A DNA stretch of 11,078 nucleotides, taken from positions 1-11,078 of the forward strand of contig JAFGIA010000193.1 in the NCBI GenBank assembly GCA_016929795.1, in the 5' to 3' direction. The position numbers were made by a program, and so were the translations under genes. Below, one piece after another: positions 8,045 through 11,078 of the stretch; position 1 is the first letter of the stretch, and each line of letters opens with the position of its first letter. This DNA comes from Anaerolineae bacterium. Lineage in GTDB: Bacteria; Chloroflexota; Anaerolineae; JAAYZQ01. The notes under the pieces are model-generated. The model was not told the DNA's origin. It did no database searches and was given only the letters and a program-made list of their open reading frames with translations.

Positions 8045-8073
8045 TTGACAGTGGGTTGGAAACATGGTATACT
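8045..8073 (+). promoter_or_regulatory. Near-consensus sigma70-type promoter for the cold-shock gene
   Basis: TTGACA (8045-8050, perfect) and TATACT (8068-8073, five of six) are separated by exactly 17 bp. This is the strongest promoter in the window. Predicted transcription begins near 8080, leaving a leader of about 130 nt before the cold-shock start codon. Its -35 box is only 23 bp from that of the divergent promoter at 7993-8021. Confidence 0.8.
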
Positions 8074-8112
8074 AAAAACGGATGAAGTAAGGTTCCGAGT
8101 AGTACCCGTAGT

Positions 8113-8211
8113 ATGTGTGCCCGGACTTACGGTCCGGGCCGTTTTATTCTACGGCCTCGAAAGACCAGGGCTTCGTTCGAAATAGCAGAAGGGAAGGAAG
8201 AAACAGAATGA
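8113..8211 (+). CDS. Possible 32-codon upstream ORF in the cold-shock leader
   Basis: An ATG at 8113 opens a 32-codon frame rich in Arg, Lys and Glu. Its TGA stop (8209-8211) overlaps the cold-shock ATG (8208-8210) as ATGA, an arrangement typical of translational coupling. No ribosome-binding site is visible before it, and 32 open codons can occur by chance, so expression is doubtful. The leader terminator hairpin lies within this frame. Confidence 0.15.
   Translation: MCARTYGPGRFILRPRKTRASFEIAEGKEETE
8119..8150 (+). terminator. Intrinsic terminator inside the cold-shock leader
   Basis: GCCCGGAC (8119-8126) pairs perfectly with GTCCGGGC (8132-8139) around the loop TTACG, followed by CGTTTTATTCT. 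No gene precedes it after the promoter at 8045-8073, so it would stop transcripts at about 70 nt unless bypassed. It is either an attenuator or the end of a small RNA. Confidence 0.7.
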
Positions 8212-8255
8212 GTGAACAAGAAGTAGGCACGATGAGTGAACGAGAAGTAGGCACG
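8208..8255 (+). repeat. 24-bp in-frame tandem repeat at the start of the cold-shock gene
   Basis: Two adjacent 24-bp copies, 8208-8231 and 8232-8255, differ at a single base (A at 8218, G at 8242, giving Gln versus Arg). Each copy begins with an ATG and encodes MSE(Q/R)EVGT. This looks like a recent duplication that added a second start codon. Confidence 0.95.
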
Positions 8256-8468
8256 GTCAAGTGGTTCAACGACGCGAAAGGCTATGGCTTTATCGCTCGC
8301 GATGGCGCCGACGACGTTTTTGTCCACTACTCGGCGATTCGCAGCCCCGGGTTCAAGACCCTTGAAGAGGGCCAGCGCGTCGAGTTTACCGTCGAGAAGG
8401 GGCGCAAAGGGCTGCAGGCGGTCGACGTCGATCCGCTGGAGCCGCGCACGCCGGTGCAGTACTGGTAA
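8208..8468 (+). CDS. csp: Cold-shock domain protein (CspA family)
   Basis: This small cytoplasmic protein binds single-stranded nucleic acid and acts as an RNA chaperone; in well-studied bacteria CspA relatives also act as transcription antiterminators. It has 86 residues against about 65-70 for typical members. The start at 8208 has a purine-rich site GGGAAGGAAG (8191-8200) 7 nt upstream. RNP1 is KGYGFI (24-29) and RNP2 is VFVHY (37-41), both intact, with the aromatic TVKWF strand (16-20) in place. The extra length comes from an N-terminal duplication, MSEQEVGT then MSEREVGT, and from a C-terminal extension (about 75-86) ending QYW. The second repeat supplies its own ATG at 8232 and would give a 78-residue protein of more usual length. 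The gene stands alone between its own promoter and a strong terminator. Confidence 0.95.
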   Translation: MSEQEVGTMSEREVGTVKWFNDAKGYGFIARDGADDVFVHYSAIRSPGFKTLEEGQRVEFTVEKGRKGLQAVDVDPLEPRTPVQYW

Positions 8469-8590
8469 GCCCGGACGATACTGGCACGAGTAGCGGCAGG
8501 TTTCTGCCACCGCGACAGGGACCCGCAGGCAGCACCCAAGAGAAAAAGTAGTCACCCATATAGACAGTTACCTTGACTTATACCAAGCAA

Positions 8591-8633
8591 CAAGAGGGAC
8601 CGTTCCAAAAGTGGAACGGCCCCTCTTGTTTGT
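8591..8633 (+). terminator. Strong terminator downstream of the cold-shock gene
   Basis: A 17-position stem (8591-8607 with 8612-8628, one A-C mismatch at 8599/8620) has an AAAG loop and is followed by TTTGT. It lies about 120 nt after the cold-shock stop and ahead of the lysR promoter. Its 3' untranslated stretch (8469-8590) shows no gene. Confidence 0.85.
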
Positions 8634-8651
8634 ACAGGCCGGCCATCAATT

Positions 8652-8680
8652 TTGGCGTGCACCGATTTTCCGAGTATAAT
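8652..8680 (+). promoter_or_regulatory. sigma70-type promoter for the LysR-type regulator
   Basis: TTGGCG (8652-8657, four of six) and a perfect TATAAT (8675-8680) are 17 bp apart. Transcription should begin near 8687, about 60 nt before the start codon at 8746. Confidence 0.7.
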
Positions 8681-8695
8681 ATAACATGGCGTTAT
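8681..8695. promoter_or_regulatory. T-N11-A palindrome at the lysR transcription start (candidate operator)
   Basis: ATAAC-ATGGC-GTTAT is a perfect inverted repeat. T8682 and A8694 satisfy the T-N11-A rule for LysR-type boxes, with dyad symmetry TAAC-N5-GTTA. It abuts the -10 box and covers the predicted start of transcription, the position expected for autorepression. A second short inverted repeat, GCCAT-AGA-ATGGC, lies at 8708-8720. Confidence 0.5.
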
Positions 8696-8745
8696 TGTAG
8701 GAATGCGGCCATAGAATGGCATAGATGGGCGGGAGAAGAGTCAAA

Positions 8746-9684
8746 ATGAACCTGGATCATTTGCAGACACTGATGAACATCGTCGAGCACGGCAGTCTAT
8801 CGGCGGCAGCGCGCGCGATGCGAGTCAGCCAGCCGGCAGTCACCAAGCAGCTTCAGCGTTTGGAAGTCGAGCTGGGGGCGACCCTCCTGGCGCGTGGCCC
8901 AAGGCGCCAGGCAGAACTGACGCCAGCGGGCGAACGGGTGATGGCTTTTGCCCGCGAGACGATGGCGGCGTTCGAAGGGATGATGCAGGAGCTGGCTGTG
9001 ATCGAGGTGACGGCAGGGGGCGTGCTGGCGGTGGCAGCAAGCACGATCCCGGGGGAATACCTGATGCCTGGACTGATGGCGGCGTTTCGGCAAGTGCATC
9101 CTGCGATCAAGGTCGAAATGACGGTGGCCGACAGCAGCGAGGTGGTGGACAGGCTGCTGGCGGATGAGGTGGATGTGGGTGTGATCGGCACCATCGTGCA
9201 GCGGCCCGGTTTGAGGCTCGAACGGTTGGTGGGTGACGAGATCGTGCTGGTCGTCCCACCAGACCACGCCTTTGCCGGCCGGCAGGTGGTGACGGTGGAA
9301 GAGCTTGTCGGGCAGCAGATGGTGCAGCGCGAGGCTGGATCGGGCACCCGGCGGAGTGTGGAGAGCGCGCTGGCGGCAGCGGGGTACAACAATGTCGGCT
9401 GGACCGAGATGCTGGTGTTGGGGAGCAGCCAGGCAGTCCTGCAGGCGGTGCAGCAGGGATTGGGGATAGGCTTTGTGTCGGCGAGGGCAGCGGCAGATGC
9501 CGTCGCCGCCGGAAGGGTGGCGTACACGGGGATCGCCGGTGTGGACTTGCATCGAGCGCTCTACCTGGTCTACCTGCCGCACCGGATCGGCGATCCGCTC
9601 CTGGCGCGTTTTTTAGAGTTCGTGCGGGCGCAGTACGGAGAGGTGGAGTGCCACAGCCGTGGCTTGTCAAGCCAAGTGGCTTGA
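8746..9684 (+). CDS. LysR-type transcriptional regulator
   Basis: This is a DNA-binding regulator of 312 residues, a usual family length. The start at 8746 gives the standard family opening MNLDHLQTLMNIVEHGS. An ATG seven codons upstream (8725) is open too, but GGGAG and GAAGAG (8731-8740) sit 5-10 nt before 8746. The winged helix-turn-helix covers about residues 1-60, with SLSAAARAMRVSQPAVTKQL as its core. Residues about 88-300 form the periplasmic-binding-protein-like effector domain, with the REAGSGTRR motif seen in the CysB/CysR/YeiE-like branch. No obvious target gene lies divergently beside it, the usual arrangement, so its regulon and ligand are unknown. It probably controls itself through the palindrome at 8681-8695. 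Confidence 0.93.
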   Translation: MNLDHLQTLMNIVEHGSLSAAARAMRVSQPAVTKQLQRLEVELGATLLARGPRRQAELTPAGERVMAFARETMAAFEGMMQELAVIEVTAGGVLAVAASTIPGEYLMPGLMAAFRQVHPAIKVEMTVADSSEVVDRLLADEVDVGVIGTIVQRPGLRLERLVGDEIVLVVPPDHAFAGRQVVTVEELVGQQMVQREAGSGTRRSVESALAAAGYNNVGWTEMLVLGSSQAVLQAVQQGLGIGFVSARAAADAVAAGRVAYTGIAGVDLHRALYLVYLPHRIGDPLLARFLEFVRAQYGEVECHSRGLSSQVA

Positions 9685-9709
9685 GTAGATCAAGCAAGTG
9701 TGGTACAAT
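9681..9709 (+). promoter_or_regulatory. sigma70-type promoter for the hsp20-lon operon
   Basis: TTGAGT (9681-9686, four of six) and TACAAT (9704-9709, five of six) are 17 bp apart. The -35 overlaps the lysR stop codon (9682-9684). Transcription should begin near 9716, leaving about 70 nt of leader. No CIRCE-type inverted repeat is visible around it. Confidence 0.6.
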
Positions 9710-9773
9710 GGGAAACGCAGTAGCCGCGCGCTCATCGAGATCGTGGGATCGCCTACAGATAGAAAAAGGGCAA

Positions 9774-9778
9774 GAGGG
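9774..9778 (+). promoter_or_regulatory. Ribosome-binding site deciding the Hsp20 start
   Basis: GAGGG lies one base before an in-frame ATG at 9780 but seven bases before the ATG at 9786. The spacing favours 9786 as the real start, with the first ATG too close to be used. Confidence 0.6.
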
Positions 9779-9785
9779 TATGATT

Positions 9786-10229
9786 ATGGAAACAAACCAG
9801 CAGGAGGTACTCTCAGAGCTGGATCCGCAGTACGTGGAGATGCTGAACTTCTGGCGCGATCCCGCATCCGTCCGGCGCTGGCATGCCCGAGAGCCACACA
9901 AGATGTGGCGTCCTCCGACCGATGTGTACGAGACAGACGACGCCATTGTCGTCAAGGTCGAGATCGCGGGTATGAAGGAAGAGGAATTGGAAGTGTCGCT
10001 TGATGGCAGGCGGCTGTCGATTCGTGGCGTGCGGCGGGATTCGGGGGCCAAGCTGCGCTATCAGCAGATGGAGATACAATACGGGCCATTCGAGACCGAA
10101 GTGGAGGTGCCACGGGCCCTCGACTATGAGCAGATCGAGGCAAGCTACGAGAATGGCTTTTTGATGGTACGGTTGGGCAGGGCACAGCCGCACCGGATCG
10201 CAGTTCAGGAGACCGGCAATCCGGATTGA
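9786..10229 (+). CDS. hsp20: Hsp20 / alpha-crystallin small heat-shock protein
   Basis: This ATP-independent holdase binds unfolding proteins in the cytoplasm and usually assembles into oligomers. It has 147 residues, a typical length. The start at 9786 is preferred over the ATG at 9780 because of ribosome-site spacing. An N-terminal arm (1-40) leads into the alpha-crystallin domain (about 41-132), opening WRPPTDVYETDDAIVVKVEI and closing with ENGFLMVRL. A C-terminal I138-A139-V140 matches the I-x-I/V motif used for oligomer contacts. It is followed after 19 bp by lon, so the two are almost certainly co-transcribed, pairing a holding chaperone with the protease that clears damaged protein. 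Confidence 0.95.
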   Translation: METNQQEVLSELDPQYVEMLNFWRDPASVRRWHAREPHKMWRPPTDVYETDDAIVVKVEIAGMKEEELEVSLDGRRLSIRGVRRDSGAKLRYQQMEIQYGPFETEVEVPRALDYEQIEASYENGFLMVRLGRAQPHRIAVQETGNPD

Positions 10230-10248
10230 GCTGTGAGGAAGGCAACGA

Positions 10249-11078
10249 ATGACAGGACCGGAGTACATGGAAATCCAGAATCCAGAACAAGGATCTGGTG
10301 ATGATGAGTTGATCCCTCAGGAGCTGGCCATCCTGCCTCTGCGCGGCGTGGTGGTCTATCCTTTGACATTCCAGGCGCTCAACGTGGGGCAGCCGCGGTC
10401 GATCCAGCTTGTCGACGATGCCACGGTGGGCAAACAGATGATCGGCCTGGTGACGTCGCACGACGCCGACCTCGAAGAGCCAGGCCCCGACCAGGTATAC
10501 CAGATCGGGGTGGCCGCCACGATACATCGCATGATCAAGGCCCCCGACGGGACGATTCGCCTGCTGGTGCAGGGGGTGGAGCGGATCGCGATCGACGAGT
10601 GGGTGGCGGAAACGCCCTACCTGCGCGCACGGGTGACTGTACGCCCCGACGTGGTACCGGGGGCAGCCGCGGGGGTAGAGGGAGCTGCCCCTGGCGTGCC
10701 CGGCTCGGCCCTGGAGATCGAGGCCTTGATGCGCAACGCCGTCGACCTGCTGCGCCGGCTGGTGTCGCTTGTTTCGCAGATGCCCGATGAAGTGTTGATG
10801 GCGGCGATGAACCTCGACGATCCGCGGCAGTTGGTCTATTTTATCGCCACCAATATACGGATGGACATCGAGGATGCCCAGGCCATTCTGGAGCTGGACA
10901 GTGTGCGCGAAAAGCTCATCAAGCTCACGTCCTTGATGACGAAGGAGCTTGAGGTGCTCGAGCTGGGGCGCAAGATCCAGAGCGAGGCCCAGTCCGAGAT
11001 GGAAAAGATGCAGCGCGATTTCTTTTTGCGCGAGCAGATGAAGGCGATCCAGAGGGAGCTGGGCGAAGAAGACGAGCA
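10249..11078 (+). CDS. lon: ATP-dependent Lon protease, N-terminal part (3' partial)
   Basis: Lon is a cytoplasmic AAA+ serine protease that degrades misfolded and regulatory proteins. The frame runs off the right edge after 276 codons, so only the N-terminal substrate-recognition region is visible; the ATPase and Ser-Lys protease domains lie outside. The start at 10249 follows AGGAAGG (10236-10242) at 6 nt. The opening of the Lon N-domain is recognisable as [19 protein letters not shown]. The coiled-coil helix that follows it contains [17 protein letters not shown], a family hallmark. A Gly/Ala/Pro-rich insertion around residues 138-158 replaces the more usual acidic loop. It is the second gene of an operon with hsp20. 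Confidence 0.96.
   Translation, partial: MTGPEYMEIQNPEQGSGDDELIPQELAILPLRGVVVYPLTFQALNVGQPRSIQLVDDATVGKQMIGLVTSHDADLEEPGPDQVYQIGVAATIHRMIKAPDGTIRLLVQGVERIAIDEWVAETPYLRARVTVRPDVVPGAAAGVEGAAPGVPGSALEIEALMRNAVDLLRRLVSLVSQMPDEVLMAAMNLDDPRQLVYFIATNIRMDIEDAQAILELDSVREKLIKLTSLMTKELEVLELGRKIQSEAQSEMEKMQRDFFLREQMKAIQRELGEEDE

Noticed and set aside
8026..8060. GGTTCAAATCC resembling a tRNA T-arm
   Set aside because: Only four of five T-stem pairs form and no matching acceptor, D or anticodon arms are found upstream within tRNA length.
8082..8090. ATG-AAG-TAA minimal ORF just after the cold-shock transcription start
   Set aside because: Nine bases with no ribosome site can occur by chance; nothing else supports it.
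9668..9683. CAAGCC-AAGT-GGCTTG hairpin at the end of lysR as a terminator
   Set aside because: Only six pairs, no U-tract, and it overlaps the stop codon and the -35 box of the next promoter.

Overview
The window is about 11 kb of GC-rich bacterial chromosome. It carries seven confidently called genes, two of them cut by the window edges. Long Thr/Pro 'TPTPTP' linkers between a membrane anchor and an extracellular domain, an APC permease fused to UspA domains, and a cold-shock / LysR / Hsp20 / Lon neighbourhood together suggest a Chloroflexota bacterium (Anaerolineae/Caldilineae-like). That is an inference from style and gene content, since no rRNA or other marker gene is present.

Layout: (1) 2-2314, +, an amino-acid/polyamine-type APC permease with two C-terminal universal-stress domains, 5'-truncated. 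(2) 2315-2533, an intergenic leader with a good sigma70-type promoter and a long structured hairpin with a U-tract. (3) 2534-5572, +, a 1012-residue secreted or anchored protein with a GH18-like barrel lacking its catalytic motif, an Ig-like segment, a Thr/Pro linker and a GH-A clan glycosidase-like barrel, followed by a perfect 13-bp terminator hairpin. (4) 5654/5663-7180, +, a shorter paralogue with a membrane anchor, Thr/Pro linker and GH-A barrel. (5) 7218-7934, -, a convergent anchored protein with a long Thr/Pro linker and a carboxypeptidase-regulatory-like beta domain. (6) 7990-8075, back-to-back promoters. (7) 8208-8468, +, a cold-shock protein preceded by a leader with an internal intrinsic terminator. 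(8) 8746-9684, +, a LysR-type regulator with a T-N11-A palindrome at its own transcription start. (9) 9786-10229, +, an Hsp20 chaperone, and 10249-end, +, Lon protease (3'-truncated), which form one operon.

Functionally the left two thirds is a surface/carbohydrate block: three anchored proteins of similar build, two of them glycoside-hydrolase-like. The right third is a stress-response block (cold shock, small heat-shock chaperone, Lon). The most notable points are the GH18-like domain without its acid residue, terminator-like structures in the leaders of the first glycosidase gene and the cold-shock gene, the in-frame tandem duplication of the cold-shock protein's first eight codons, and the intact/degenerate pair of Usp domains on the permease. 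I did not find evidence of a mobile element, CRISPR array, phage or defence system here.
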